Notes: generated from the sequence alone by a model not told the origin. DNA of 64,000 nt from Lentzea terrae (GCF_003265345.1 NZ_QFWW01000020.1:373566-437565); one strand, 5' to 3'. Shown: positions 7,358-16,175, numbered from the stretch's first letter. Numbers and translations: made by a program.

Positions 7358-8908
7358 TCAGTGACTGGCGGCCATCTCCGCGGCCAGCCGGTCGTCACCG
7401 CTCTGCTCCTTGAGCGGCTTCTCCTTGATGAACAGCACCGCCAGCAGCGCCAGCACCGCGAACGGCGCGCCCACCAGGAAGATCTCGGCGGTGGCGGTGG
7501 CGTAGATGTCGGCGATCACGGCCTTGACCTCGGGCGGCAGCACCGCGAGGTCCGGCACCTGCGCACCGTCGGAACCACCCATCGGGCCGAACTTCTCGGC
7601 CGCGAGCGACGACACCTTGCCGGCCAGCACTGCACCCAGGGCCGAGACACCGATCGCACCGCCCAGCGAGCGGAAGAACGTCAGCGTCGACGTCGTGGCA
7701 CCCAAATCTTTGGCCGGCACGTCGTTCTGCGCCGCCAGCACCAGGTTCTGCATCAGCAGACCCACGCCGACGCCGAGCACGAACATGTGCACGGACACCA
7801 TGAACACCGTGGTCTGTGCCGTGATCGTGGACAGCAGCAGCATGCCGCCGACCATGATCACGCCACCGGACACCAGGAAGGCCTTCCACCTGCCGTACTT
7901 CGTGATCAGCTGACCCGCCACGGTCGACGAGATCAGCAGGCCGAAGATCAGCGGCAGCCCCAGCAGACCGGCCTGCGTCGGCGTCTTGCCGAGCGAGAGC
8001 TGGAAGTACTGCGAGAGGAACACCGTGCCGCCGAACATCGCGACACCCACCAGGGCGCTGGCGATGGTCGTCAGCGCCACCGTGCGGTTGCGGAAGATCG
8101 ACAGCGGCACGATCGGGTCGTGCGCGGTGGCCTCGACGCGCACCGCCGCCACCAGCAGCAGCACGCCCAGCGTCACCAGGCCCGCGGTCCAGCCCGACGC
8201 CCACTCGAACTTCTGCCCGGCCAGCGAGGACCAGATCAGCAGCGTCGAGACACCGGACACGATCAGGAACGCGCCCAGGTAGTCGATCTTCGTCTCCTCC
8301 TTGCGCACGACCGGCAGGTGCAGGGTGCGCTGGAGCAGCCAGATCGCGGCGAGGCTGAACGGCACGCCGATGAAGAAGCACCAGCGCCAGCCGAGCCACG
8401 AGGTGTCGACGAGCAGGCCGCCGATCAGCGGGCCCGCCACCGTGCCGACGCCGAACACGGCGCCGAACAGGCCGGAGTACTTGCCGAGCTCGCGCGGCGG
8501 GATCATCGCGGCCATCACGATCGTCGCGAGCGCCGTGACGCCACCGGCGCCCAGGCCCTGCACGACGCGGCTGACGATCAGCATCTCGATGTTCTGCGAG
8601 AAGCCCGCGATCAGCGAGCCGACCACGAACAGGCCGAGCGAGGCCTGGATCAGCAGCTTGCGGCTGTAGAGGTCGGCGAGCTTGCCCCACAACGGCACGG
8701 TCGCCGTCATCGCGAGCAGCTCAACCGTGACGATCCAGGCGAAGATCGACTGCGAGCCCTTCAGCTCGGCGACGATCCGCGGCAGCGCGTTCGAGACGAC
8801 GGTGCCGGCGAGGATCGCGACGAACATGCCGAGCATCAGGCCCGACATGGCCTGGACGACGTCTCTCTTGCTGTGGACTGGTGTTGGAGCATCGGTTTCG
8901 GTGCTCAT
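7358..8908 (-). CDS. MFS drug efflux transporter, DHA2 (14-TM, EmrB/QacA) family
   Basis: The 516-aa membrane protein starts at the ATG 8908 (MSTETDAPTPVHSKRD). Features are the motif A loop (WGKLADLYSRK near 75), motif C region (VQGLGAGGVTAL and GPLIGGLLVD) and hydrophobic segments consistent with 14 helices. The family pumps cationic dyes, antiseptics or antibiotics out by proton antiport. Its ATG overlaps the stop of the tetR gene upstream (ATGA, 8905-8908), so both are translated from one mRNA and the transporter is the direct regulatory target. The open frame extends upstream of the chosen start but only as a shadow of tetR. Confidence 0.9.
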   Translation of the reverse strand: MSTETDAPTPVHSKRDVVQAMSGLMLGMFVAILAGTVVSNALPRIVAELKGSQSIFAWIVTVELLAMTATVPLWGKLADLYSRKLLIQASLGLFVVGSLIAGFSQNIEMLIVSRVVQGLGAGGVTALATIVMAAMIPPRELGKYSGLFGAVFGVGTVAGPLIGGLLVDTSWLGWRWCFFIGVPFSLAAIWLLQRTLHLPVVRKEETKIDYLGAFLIVSGVSTLLIWSSLAGQKFEWASGWTAGLVTLGVLLLVAAVRVEATAHDPIVPLSIFRNRTVALTTIASALVGVAMFGGTVFLSQYFQLSLGKTPTQAGLLGLPLIFGLLISSTVAGQLITKYGRWKAFLVSGGVIMVGGMLLLSTITAQTTVFMVSVHMFVLGVGVGLLMQNLVLAAQNDVPAKDLGATTSTLTFFRSLGGAIGVSALGAVLAGKVSSLAAEKFGPMGGSDGAQVPDLAVLPPEVKAVIADIYATATAEIFLVGAPFAVLALLAVLFIKEKPLKEQSGDDRLAAEMAASH

Positions 8909-9528
8909 GATCCCCCTTCGTGGTGACGCGGCGCGTGAGCCAGCCCGGAGCCGAACAGGTCGAACGCTTCGCCGACCAGGTCGCCGAGCGCCACGGTGTC
9001 GTCGAGCGCCCACCGGGTGACCGCACAGCGGAACGAGGCCGTCCCCGCGGCGACCATCAGCCGCGGGTACAGGTGGCTCTCCGGCAGTCCGGCGCGCTCC
9101 GCCACCGCGGTCACGAGCAGCTGCTCGGCCTCCGCGTTCGTGGCGAACGCGCGGACCAGCAGGTCCGGGCGCTGCATCAGGACGTCCTTGCGCAGCAACC
9201 ACAGGTCGCGAGCGTTGTTCAGCTCCTCGTCGATCTCCGCGAGCACGGCCGAGCGGAACGCCTCGAACGGGCTGACCCCGGCGGGCCCGGCGAGGATGCG
9301 CGCGGCCATGCGCGGACCCACCTCCGGGTCCGCGCCGATCAGCGCCTCGTCCTTGCTCGCGAAGTAGTTGAAGAACGTCCGCACCGACACGTCGGCCTCG
9401 GCGGCGATCTCCTCCACGGTGACGTGGTCGTAGCCCTTCTCAGCGGCAAGACGCAGCGTCGCCCGCTCGAGCGCGGCACGCGTGCGGCGCTTCTTGCGGT
9501 CGCGCAGGCTCTCCCCCGGCTGGTTCAC
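8905..9528 (-). CDS. TetR family repressor of the adjacent MFS pump
   Basis: The 207-aa protein has an N-terminal TetR helix-turn-helix (VEEIAAEADVSVRTFFNYFASKDEA near 40-64) and an all-helical ligand domain. It leads a two-gene operon with the efflux pump, and its own promoter carries a strong triple half-site operator 24 bases before its start, so autorepression relieved by the pump substrate is the likely logic. The second TetR in this window (30913-31503) has a very similar recognition helix but a different operator context. Confidence 0.9.
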   Translation of the reverse strand: MNQPGESLRDRKKRRTRAALERATLRLAAEKGYDHVTVEEIAAEADVSVRTFFNYFASKDEALIGADPEVGPRMAARILAGPAGVSPFEAFRSAVLAEIDEELNNARDLWLLRKDVLMQRPDLLVRAFATNAEAEQLLVTAVAERAGLPESHLYPRLMVAAGTASFRCAVTRWALDDTVALGDLVGEAFDLFGSGLAHAPRHHEGGS

Positions 9529-9551
9529 GTCTCACACGATACAGGAGAGTT

Positions 9552-9575
9552 TTGCAGTCACTGCAACTTTGCAGT
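9552..9575 (-). promoter_or_regulatory. TetR operator with three alternating half-sites over the promoter
   Basis: On the plus strand the sequence is TTGCAGT, C, ACTGCAA, CT, TTGCAGT: two overlapping perfect inverted repeats that share the middle half-site. On the minus strand TTGCAG (-35) is followed by 17 bases and TGTATC (-10), so the operator covers the -35 and spacer of the tetR-MFS promoter. Confidence 0.75.
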
Positions 9576-9591
9576 GTGTGAAGTACGTCGC

Positions 9592-10344
9592 CTACGACCA
9601 GGGGGTTTTGGGCTTGTCCTGGAGTTCACCGTCGATGAAGAGGTCGACTCGCTCGCTGTAGAAGCACGCGAGCCCGGCGACCTTCTGGCTCTCCGGCAGC
9701 GGCGTGCGGTAGATCCACACGATGTCCTCGTGAAGCTTCCCGTTCACCTCGACCGACCAGTAGTCGGCGGTCCCCTTGTACGGGCACTGCGTCCGGGTGT
9801 CCGACGGCCTGAGCAGATCGAACCGGACGTCGCTCAACGGCAGGTAGTAGCGCGGCGGAAGGCTCGTCTCGAACAGGATGCGCGGCTGCGACGACGCCGC
9901 GAGCGTCACGCCGTCGAGCGCGACCCGCACGTGCCGCGAGCTGTTCAGGACGTCGACCCGCTTGTACGGGTCGCGCGGGTGGACGTAGATCGGTTCGTCC
10001 TCCTCCAGCCACTCGTCCATCGCGGCGAACTCGAACCGGACGACGTCGCGCAGCTCCTCGATCGGCGAGTCCGCGTAGATCATCGCCGCGCCCTCGGCCG
10101 TGCCGCCCGCCGTGACGACGTCGTGGACCCGGCCCTCACCCCTGCTCGGCGAGTGCTTGGTCTCCCCCGTCGGCTTCAGCTCGGCGCGGACGGAGGAAAG
10201 CGGCAGGTAGTAGGCGGGGTAGTGCGGGATCTCCCAGACCAGTCGTGGCGTGGTCGTGTCCGCGACCAGCTCGCCACCGAAGTACGCACGGACTCGCTTC
10301 GCCGAGCGCTCTACGCGTACCCGGCCACGCTGTTCGTTGCCCAT
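9592..10344 (-). CDS. tandem DUF427 domain protein
   Basis: The protein (250 aa from MGNEQRGR; an ATG at 10356 would add four residues) contains two copies of the DUF427 fold. The first runs about 5-100 (VRAYFGGELVADT, YYLPLSSVRAELKPTG), the second about 125-240 (VRVALDGVTLAAS, YYLPLSDVRFDLLRPS, CPYKGTADYWSVEVNG, IVWIYRTPLPES, VAGLACFYSERVDLFIDGE). DUF427 proteins are small cytoplasmic beta-rich proteins of unknown function, common in actinobacteria. The second copy keeps the TxCPYKGTAxYW signature, the first has lost it (TKHSPSRGEGRVHDVV). It follows the PRPP synthetase by 24 bases on the same strand. Confidence 0.85.
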   Translation of the reverse strand: MGNEQRGRVRVERSAKRVRAYFGGELVADTTTPRLVWEIPHYPAYYLPLSSVRAELKPTGETKHSPSRGEGRVHDVVTAGGTAEGAAMIYADSPIEELRDVVRFEFAAMDEWLEEDEPIYVHPRDPYKRVDVLNSSRHVRVALDGVTLAASSQPRILFETSLPPRYYLPLSDVRFDLLRPSDTRTQCPYKGTADYWSVEVNGKLHEDIVWIYRTPLPESQKVAGLACFYSERVDLFIDGELQDKPKTPWS

Positions 10345-10368
10345 GTCACAGCACAACGCGCCACGCGA

Positions 10369-11358
10369 TCAGGCATTCCCGTCGAACAGGCTGGTCACCG
10401 AGCCGTCCTCGAAGACCTCCTGGATCGCCCGCGCGAGCAGCGGGGCGATGCTGAGCACCGTGAGGCCCTGGAAGCGCTTCTCGTGCGGGATCGGCAGGGT
10501 GTCGGTGAGGATCACCTCGCGCGCCTTGCTGGCGATGAGCCGGTCGTACGCCTCACCGGACAGCACGCCGTGCGTGGCCACCAGGACGACGTCCTTCGCG
10601 CCCTGCTCCAGCAGCTGCCGCGCCGCGCCCGTGCTCGTCAGCGCCGTGTCGATCATGTCGTCGACCACGACGCAGGTGCGGCCCTCGACGTCACCGACGA
10701 CGCGGTTGGCCATGACCTCGTTGGGGCGCAACGGATCGCGGGTCTTGTGGATGAACGCGATCGGGCACCCGCCGAGCAGGTCGGCCCACTTCTCGGCGAG
10801 CCTGGTGCGACCCGCGTCCGGCGAGACGATCGTGAGGTCCTCGCTCTGGTACCGCGCCCGGACGTGGTCGGTGAGCAGCCACATCGCGTGCAGGTGGTCG
10901 ACCGGGCCGTCGAAGAAGCCCTGGGCCTGCGCCGTGTGCAGGTCGACCGTCACGATCCGGTCCGCGCCGGCCGTGGAGAACATGTTCGCGACGAGCCGTG
11001 CCGAAATCGGTTCACGTCCAGCGTACTTGCGGTCCTGACGCGCGTACGGATACGACGGCACGACCGCGGTGATGCGCTTGGCCGAGGCTCGCTTGAGGGC
11101 GTCGACCATGAGCAGCTGCTCCATCAGCCAGTCGTTGATGGGCGCGCTGTGGCTCTGCATGACGAACGCGTCGGCGCCGCGCACGGACTCCTCGAACCGC
11201 ACGAAGATCTCGCCGTTCGCGAAGTCGTAGGCGGCCTGCGGGGTGATGCCGACGCCGAGGTGCTTGGCGACGGCCTCCGCGAGCTCCGGGTGCGCCCTGC
11301 CGCTGAGCAGGATGAGCTGCCGTTTGGCGATGCCGGGTTTGCCGCTGACCACAGTCAC
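10369..11358 (-). CDS. prs: ribose-phosphate diphosphokinase (PRPP synthetase), variant PRPP loop
   Basis: The 329-aa protein aligns throughout with class I PRPP synthetases, which make phosphoribosyl pyrophosphate from ribose 5-phosphate and ATP. Seen: FANGEIFVRFEESVRG, SYPYARQDRK, the divalent-cation signature DRIVTVDLHTAQAQGFF, IHKTRD and VVVDDMIDTALTSTGAA. The last is the PRPP-binding loop, normally DDMIDTGGT; here the two glycines are Ala-Leu. In many actinobacteria the housekeeping gene sits beside glmU; here the neighbour is a DUF427 gene. It could be a second copy with altered activity, or simply the sole enzyme with a tolerated change. Confidence 0.85.
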   Translation of the reverse strand: MTVVSGKPGIAKRQLILLSGRAHPELAEAVAKHLGVGITPQAAYDFANGEIFVRFEESVRGADAFVMQSHSAPINDWLMEQLLMVDALKRASAKRITAVVPSYPYARQDRKYAGREPISARLVANMFSTAGADRIVTVDLHTAQAQGFFDGPVDHLHAMWLLTDHVRARYQSEDLTIVSPDAGRTRLAEKWADLLGGCPIAFIHKTRDPLRPNEVMANRVVGDVEGRTCVVVDDMIDTALTSTGAARQLLEQGAKDVVLVATHGVLSGEAYDRLIASKAREVILTDTLPIPHEKRFQGLTVLSIAPLLARAIQEVFEDGSVTSLFDGNA

Positions 11359-11621
11359 GCTCCACGTTCGTCCGGCTGTCAGCCCGATGGTTCAGCATGG
11401 CCGCGAGATCACGCAAACGGTACGTCCGGCCGGTGAGATTCCACGTTGCTGGGCAAATTTGAGTACCCCCATCGGGCACACCCACACGTAGGTCCTCGGC
11501 AGGCGCGGACTCCCACCCTCGGTATAGATCGGCTGATTCGGATTCACCCCATGGGGTACGTCGAGTGTGATTTCTTGATCAGCGTGCTTGTGGGGTCAAC
11601 GGTCATGCCTACCCTCCTCGC
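11359..11621. other. intergenic region upstream of prs and of a small ORF
   Basis: About 260 bases without a convincing gene. It should contain the prs promoter on the minus strand. On the plus strand TTGTGG (11589-11594), 16 bases, TACCCT (11611-11616) forms a plausible promoter for the small ORF at 11622. I see no RNA gene or strong hairpin. Confidence 0.4.
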
Positions 11622-11756
11622 ATGCCTGCAGATCAGGACGGCCCCGGACCGACACCGCCGGCACCACCACCGAACCCGATCGTGATGAGCACTCCCATCC
11701 ACGACCAGATCGCCGACCGGCTGGGAGTTCGGCAGAAACACCGACGGCCGGATTGA
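11622..11756 (+). CDS. possible leaderless small protein (44 aa)
   Basis: This frame encodes 44 residues, a Pro-rich head (MPADQDGPGPTPPAPPPNP) and a polar tail containing PIHDQIADRLGVRQKH, ending at TGA 11754-11756. The -10-like TACCCT ends five bases before the ATG and has a -35-like TTGTGG 16 bases upstream, the arrangement of a leaderless actinobacterial gene. There is no Shine-Dalgarno sequence. I do not recognise the peptide. Conservation in relatives would decide whether it is real. Confidence 0.4.
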   Translation: MPADQDGPGPTPPAPPPNPIVMSTPIHDQIADRLGVRQKHRRPD

Positions 11757-11833
11757 CCGCCTTTCGGAGGTTCTCAGCGCTGTCGCCAGCCGGTAGGAAT
11801 GGCCCCCTCTGCGGACAAGAGGGGAGCTTGTCG

Positions 11834-13318
11834 ATGCGTTTCACCGTGCTCGCCGCGGCAGCCGCGCTCGTCATCACCGGTGCACCCGTCGCACTGGCCG
11901 ACAGCGGCGTCCCGAAGATCGACTGGCAGGCGTGCGGACCGGAACACCCCGGTTTCGAGTGCGCCTCGGTGAAGGTGCCGCTGGACTACGACAACCCGCG
12001 CGGCGCCACCACCTCCGTGGCCCTGGCGCGCAAGCCGGCCACCGACAAGGCCCGGCGGATCGGGTCGCTGTTCCTCAACCCCGGCGGACCGGGCGGATCC
12101 GGCGTGGACTTCGCTCTGGGTGCGGGCAACACGCTCTCGGCCAACCTGCAGGGCCGGTTCGACATCGTCGGCTTCGACCCGCGGGGCATCGGCCGGTCGG
12201 ATCCGTTGCACTGCTTCGCCAGCGAGGCCGATCTGGCGAAGTTCTTCGAGGGTCTGCCCGGCTTCCCGTACCAGGCGGCGCAGGAGCGGCCGTTCTTCGA
12301 CCGGTACCGCTCGCTCGGCCCGGAGTGCCGCGACGACCAGACCATCGCGCGCCACATGAGCACCGCCGACGTCGCACGGGACATGGACCTGCTGCGCCGC
12401 GCCGTCGGTGACCGCAAGATCTCGTACCTGGGCTTCTCGTACGGCTCGTTCCTCGGCGCCACCTACGCGAACATGTTCCCCCGCAACATCCGCGCGCTGG
12501 TGGTCGACGGTGTGCTGAACCCGGAACTGTGGTCGAGCGGCCGGCAGATCGAGTCCGACCGGATCGCGACGAAGGAGGAGTTCCGCGAGTTCCTCCGCAA
12601 CTGCGACGAGGCGGCGTGCGTGTTCGGCCCGCAGTCGGAGAAGCGCTGGAACGCGCTGCTGGCCTCGGTGCGCGCCAAGCCGATCCAGCTCGGTGACCAG
12701 GTCTACACCTACGACGCGGTGATCAGTGCCGCGCTCGGCGCGATGTACAATCCGCGTTCCTGGCCTTCCGCCGCCGCGCTGTTCGACCAGCTGTCCGACG
12801 CGTCGGCCTCGGTTTCCGTTGCGGCGGAACCGGATTATCCCAACGGGTTCGACGCCTACAACGGCAACGTGTGCGCGGACATCGAGTTCCCGCGCGCCTT
12901 CGAGGCGTACCGCGCGATCGGCCGTTACGCCGCAGCGGGTTCGGAGTTCGGTCCCGCCTGGTGGTGGGGCAACGCGGCCTGCGCGGACTGGCCCGTCAAC
13001 CACGACCGCTACACCGGTCCGTGGCGCACCCGCACCAGCGCGCCGGTTCTGGTGGTGGGCAACCACTTCGACGGCGTGACGGACTTCCGCGGCGCCCAGG
13101 CGGTGAACCGGCAGCTCGCCGGGAGTCGACTGCTCGCCTACGCGGGGTGGGGGCACACGGCGTACGGGTTGAGCAAGTGCGCCACCGACCACACCAACGC
13201 GTACCTGCTCAACGGGACGTTGCCGGCCGTCGGGACGGTGTGCCCGGCGAACCCGAACCCGTTCCTCCCGGCGCTGGCTTCGGCGCCGGAGCCGCTCTTC
13301 CAGCCGACCCGGCGCTAG
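11834..13318 (+). CDS. secreted alpha/beta hydrolase, tripeptidyl aminopeptidase (SlpD/TAP) family
   Basis: The 494-aa protein has a signal peptide (MRFTVLAAAAALVITGAPVA then LADS) and an alpha/beta hydrolase fold: oxyanion region LFLNPGGPGGSG, nucleophile elbow GFSYGS (Ser about 202), catalytic Asp in the VGNHFDGVTDF segment near 413 and His in GWGHTAYG (about 441). The C-terminal TAP-like domain is present. The family removes tripeptides or single residues from peptide N-termini outside the cell. The ATG at 11834 follows GAGGGGAG by about seven bases; the open frame upstream of it is not coding. It fits the window's set of secreted proteases. Confidence 0.85.
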   Translation: MRFTVLAAAAALVITGAPVALADSGVPKIDWQACGPEHPGFECASVKVPLDYDNPRGATTSVALARKPATDKARRIGSLFLNPGGPGGSGVDFALGAGNTLSANLQGRFDIVGFDPRGIGRSDPLHCFASEADLAKFFEGLPGFPYQAAQERPFFDRYRSLGPECRDDQTIARHMSTADVARDMDLLRRAVGDRKISYLGFSYGSFLGATYANMFPRNIRALVVDGVLNPELWSSGRQIESDRIATKEEFREFLRNCDEAACVFGPQSEKRWNALLASVRAKPIQLGDQVYTYDAVISAALGAMYNPRSWPSAAALFDQLSDASASVSVAAEPDYPNGFDAYNGNVCADIEFPRAFEAYRAIGRYAAAGSEFGPAWWWGNAACADWPVNHDRYTGPWRTRTSAPVLVVGNHFDGVTDFRGAQAVNRQLAGSRLLAYAGWGHTAYGLSKCATDHTNAYLLNGTLPAVGTVCPANPNPFLPALASAPEPLFQPTRR

Positions 13319-13378
13319 CGCACGCGGGGAGCTTTCGTACTCGCTGACCGCACGCAAGGTCCCCGCGTGCGGTCAGCG
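13319..13378. terminator. two mutually exclusive hairpins between convergent genes
   Basis: Stem A pairs 13319-13330 with 13360-13371 (12 perfect bp, 29-base loop). Stem B pairs 13342-13355 with 13365-13378 (14 perfect bp, 9-base loop). They share 13365-13371, so only one can form at a time. The stop of the upstream hydrolase is at 13316-13318 and that of the convergent helicase at 13373-13375, inside stem B. A bidirectional terminator is the simplest reading. Confidence 0.75.
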
Positions 13379-16144
13379 GCGGAGCTCGTGGGCCAGCTCG
13401 ACGGCCGCGCGGGCCGGATCGTGGTCGAACCGGCTGCCGAACGCGTCGTGCACCCGCCACCCCGCGTGGGTGAGCGCACGCCAGCGAGCGAGATGCGCCT
13501 GTGCCCCTTCCGGGTGCGGGCGCGTCTCCACCGCCACCGCGCCGTCCTTCTCCCCCACCACGAGGTCGACCCGCCACTGCCCCACCGGGTAGCCCGTCCG
13601 CACGGTCAGACCTGCACGCACGAGCTCGTCGGCCAAGCGGGCCGTCCACTCGTCCGACGGCTCGACCCCGGCGGTCTCGGTGGGTGGCACGTCCGCGTGC
13701 CGCAGGTACTCGCCGACCAGCCCGGGCGGCTCCGGAGCGGACGTGATCACGTGCACGAGCCGGCGGGCTCGCGTGGTCAGCACCGCGAGCAGGTTGCGGT
13801 CGTTCACGAACCGCCACCCGCCGGGCTTCGCGTCGGCGGCGAGGCTGATCACCACCTCGTCGAACTCGCTGCCCTGCACCCCGTGCACGGTGCCGACGCG
13901 CACGCCACCCGTGGTGATCTCGTCCAGCGTCAGCTCGGTCAGCAGCGCTTCCTCCAGCGCGTCGGCCTGCGCGCGGAACGGCGTCACCACGCCGATCGAG
14001 CGCACGCCCGCCGCGACCCGTTTGCGCACGTGGGCGAGCACGGCGTCGATCTCGGTCTGGTTGACGCCCTTCGCGGTGCGCTCGCCGGGCACCCGCTCGG
14101 TGTCGATGCAGTCGACGTCCGCGATCGACGGGTGCGTGGTCAGCAGCGCGATCTTGCCCTCGTAGAACTTCGCGGCGGCGAACCCGATCAGGTGCGGCGC
14201 GCAGCGGTGGTGCTCGTCGAGCCAGTGCACGCCCGCGGTCGCGGCGGCCGCGTCGAACAGGCTCACCTTCGGCACGTCCAGCCGGTCGCGCAGGTCCTGC
14301 GTGCCCTCGGCGTCGACGGCCGCCTGCACGGCCTCGTCGCTCACGAACGACACGTGCCGCAGCTGCCGCGGGTCGCCGCCGATCACCGCGGACCGCCCGC
14401 GCAGCAACGCCGGTGCGGCGAGCGGCTGGTCGACGTGGCTCGCCTCGTCGATGATCACCAGGTCGAACATGCCGGGCACCGCCGGCAGGATGTCCTCCAC
14501 ATCGGACAACGTGCCGACCCACAACGGCAGTGCCTCCACCAGGTCCGCGCTGTCGATCTCGGCCAGGCCACGCCTGCGCGCCGCACGCCCCGACCGCAGC
14601 GCCTTCGCCAGCGCCGCCACCGCCCTGCGCTCCGGCGAACCCCGCCGGCTGACCGCGAACTCCTTGAGCCACGCGGCGATGGCTGCCCGGCTCGTCTGGT
14701 CCTGGGCCACCAGCAACGGCCGCAGCTCGCGGAACGTCGACCCGCCGCTCGCCCCGATCCGCACCGCGGCCGCGGTCTGCTCCGCGGCGGCGATCGCGGC
14801 GGCCAGGTCCTCCACCGACGACTCCCCCGCGCCGGTCAGCCGGCGTGCCTTCTTCAGGGCCCAGCTCGTCCGCAGTCCACTCAGGAACCCGGTGCGCGGC
14901 CGCAGCAGTCCGTGCAGCTCAGCGAAATCAACACCGGACTCGAAGGCACGAGGAGCGAGCGAACGGTGCGCGGGCATCAACGCCTGATGCCGCCGTGCCT
15001 CTGCGGCCAGCCGCTCGTCGTCCAAAGTGGACGCGACCGTGCGTTCGATCCGGCCGACCGCCGCGACCGCTGTACGCCGCTCCTGGTCGAGCGCCTCGAG
15101 TTGCTCGGGGTAACTTCTGGCGGACAGACCGTCGCTCAGCTCGCGCGCCATCTCCTGCCGCAACTCGGAATCGCCGAACAACGCCGGCACCGGCCCGCCT
15201 GCCCGGCGCAACGCCGCACCGAGCACGTCGGCGGCGTTGCGCGTGCGGCTGGCGAGCAGCACGGACTTGCCCGCCGCCACGGCATCCAGCGCCAACGCGG
15301 CGAGCGTGTGCGTCTTGCCCGATCCGGGAGGCCCGCCGACCACGGTGATCCGGGCGCGGTGGGCCTGCTCGACCGCACGCGCCTGGCTGTGGCTGAGCGG
15401 CAACGGCGAGGTGATCGGCTCCACCCGGCCGTCGGCGCTGTGCCCCGACCCGTAGAGCGCGGCCAGCGCGGTGTCCTCGAGCCCGGTCGCAGTCGACCAC
15501 TGGAACAACGCCGAACCCTGTTCGGTGGTCACCACGGGCTCGCCGGCGTGCAGCCCGGCCCCCATCGCGACCACCAGCTCCCGCCCGTGGAGCAACGAGT
15601 TCGGGTCGTCACCGCGCACGATCGGCACGTTCTCGAACCCCGCCAGCCGCAACGTCTCGGTGATCCACCGCTCGGTCGGCGCGAGCATCGCCTCCCGCTC
15701 CGCCGTCTGCGACCAGTCGTCGATCAACGGGAACACGGCGACGTCACCGGCCACGTGGAACGCGTAGGTCGACCCCAGCCCGTGATGCACCCGCACCGGC
15801 CGTGAGATCAACGGCAGGCAAACCCGCCGCCGCTGGCCACCGATCTCCGCGGGCCCGACCAGGAACGCCCAGCCCAGCCGCAGCAGCCGGTCCTCCTGGT
15901 GCAGCGCGTCGAACGCGGCCAGGTGCTGCAGCTGCTCACGGGCCTGCTTCGGCACGGTCCAGGTGATCGGCGTCCACTCCTGCCCGTTCTGGGTGGCCGT
16001 GATCGCCCGCCACGACGGCTCGTGGTCGCCGAACCACAGCAGCCCCGCCGCCTTGGAGAGGTCGAGCTGGACCTTCTGCGGCTGCTCGGCGGCGCTCAAC
16101 CGGGCCAGGGTGCGCAGGACAGCGGGCACGTTCACACCGCACAT
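13373..16144 (-). CDS. superfamily 1 DNA/RNA helicase with C-terminal nuclease-like domain
   Basis: The 923-aa protein (ATG 16144, MCGVNVPAVL; a GTG at 16135 is possible) has Walker A GGPPGSGKTHT (Lys about 277), Walker B DLVIIDEASHVDQ near 563, motif III GGDPRQLRHVSF, motif V VHGVQGSEFDEVVIS and motif VI LTTRARRLVHVI. A large helical insertion lies between motifs Ia and II. After the helicase, about 100 residues contain GYPVGQWRVDLVVGEKDG then AVAVETRPHPEG, resembling the D...ExK core of restriction-endonuclease-like domains but with Arg in place of Lys. Related Dna2/UPF1-like helicases occur in repair and in phage defence. No methylase or other defence gene is adjacent. Confidence 0.8.
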   Translation of the reverse strand: MCGVNVPAVLRTLARLSAAEQPQKVQLDLSKAAGLLWFGDHEPSWRAITATQNGQEWTPITWTVPKQAREQLQHLAAFDALHQEDRLLRLGWAFLVGPAEIGGQRRRVCLPLISRPVRVHHGLGSTYAFHVAGDVAVFPLIDDWSQTAEREAMLAPTERWITETLRLAGFENVPIVRGDDPNSLLHGRELVVAMGAGLHAGEPVVTTEQGSALFQWSTATGLEDTALAALYGSGHSADGRVEPITSPLPLSHSQARAVEQAHRARITVVGGPPGSGKTHTLAALALDAVAAGKSVLLASRTRNAADVLGAALRRAGGPVPALFGDSELRQEMARELSDGLSARSYPEQLEALDQERRTAVAAVGRIERTVASTLDDERLAAEARRHQALMPAHRSLAPRAFESGVDFAELHGLLRPRTGFLSGLRTSWALKKARRLTGAGESSVEDLAAAIAAAEQTAAAVRIGASGGSTFRELRPLLVAQDQTSRAAIAAWLKEFAVSRRGSPERRAVAALAKALRSGRAARRRGLAEIDSADLVEALPLWVGTLSDVEDILPAVPGMFDLVIIDEASHVDQPLAAPALLRGRSAVIGGDPRQLRHVSFVSDEAVQAAVDAEGTQDLRDRLDVPKVSLFDAAAATAGVHWLDEHHRCAPHLIGFAAAKFYEGKIALLTTHPSIADVDCIDTERVPGERTAKGVNQTEIDAVLAHVRKRVAAGVRSIGVVTPFRAQADALEEALLTELTLDEITTGGVRVGTVHGVQGSEFDEVVISLAADAKPGGWRFVNDRNLLAVLTTRARRLVHVITSAPEPPGLVGEYLRHADVPPTETAGVEPSDEWTARLADELVRAGLTVRTGYPVGQWRVDLVVGEKDGAVAVETRPHPEGAQAHLARWRALTHAGWRVHDAFGSRFDHDPARAAVELAHELRR

Positions 16145-16175
16145 GGTGCCATTCGGAGCGGTAGCTTCCCCCGTT

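Noticed and set aside
8920..11436. An 838-codon plus-strand frame across tetR, DUF427 and prs
   Set aside because: It is antisense to three recognised genes and has no motif.
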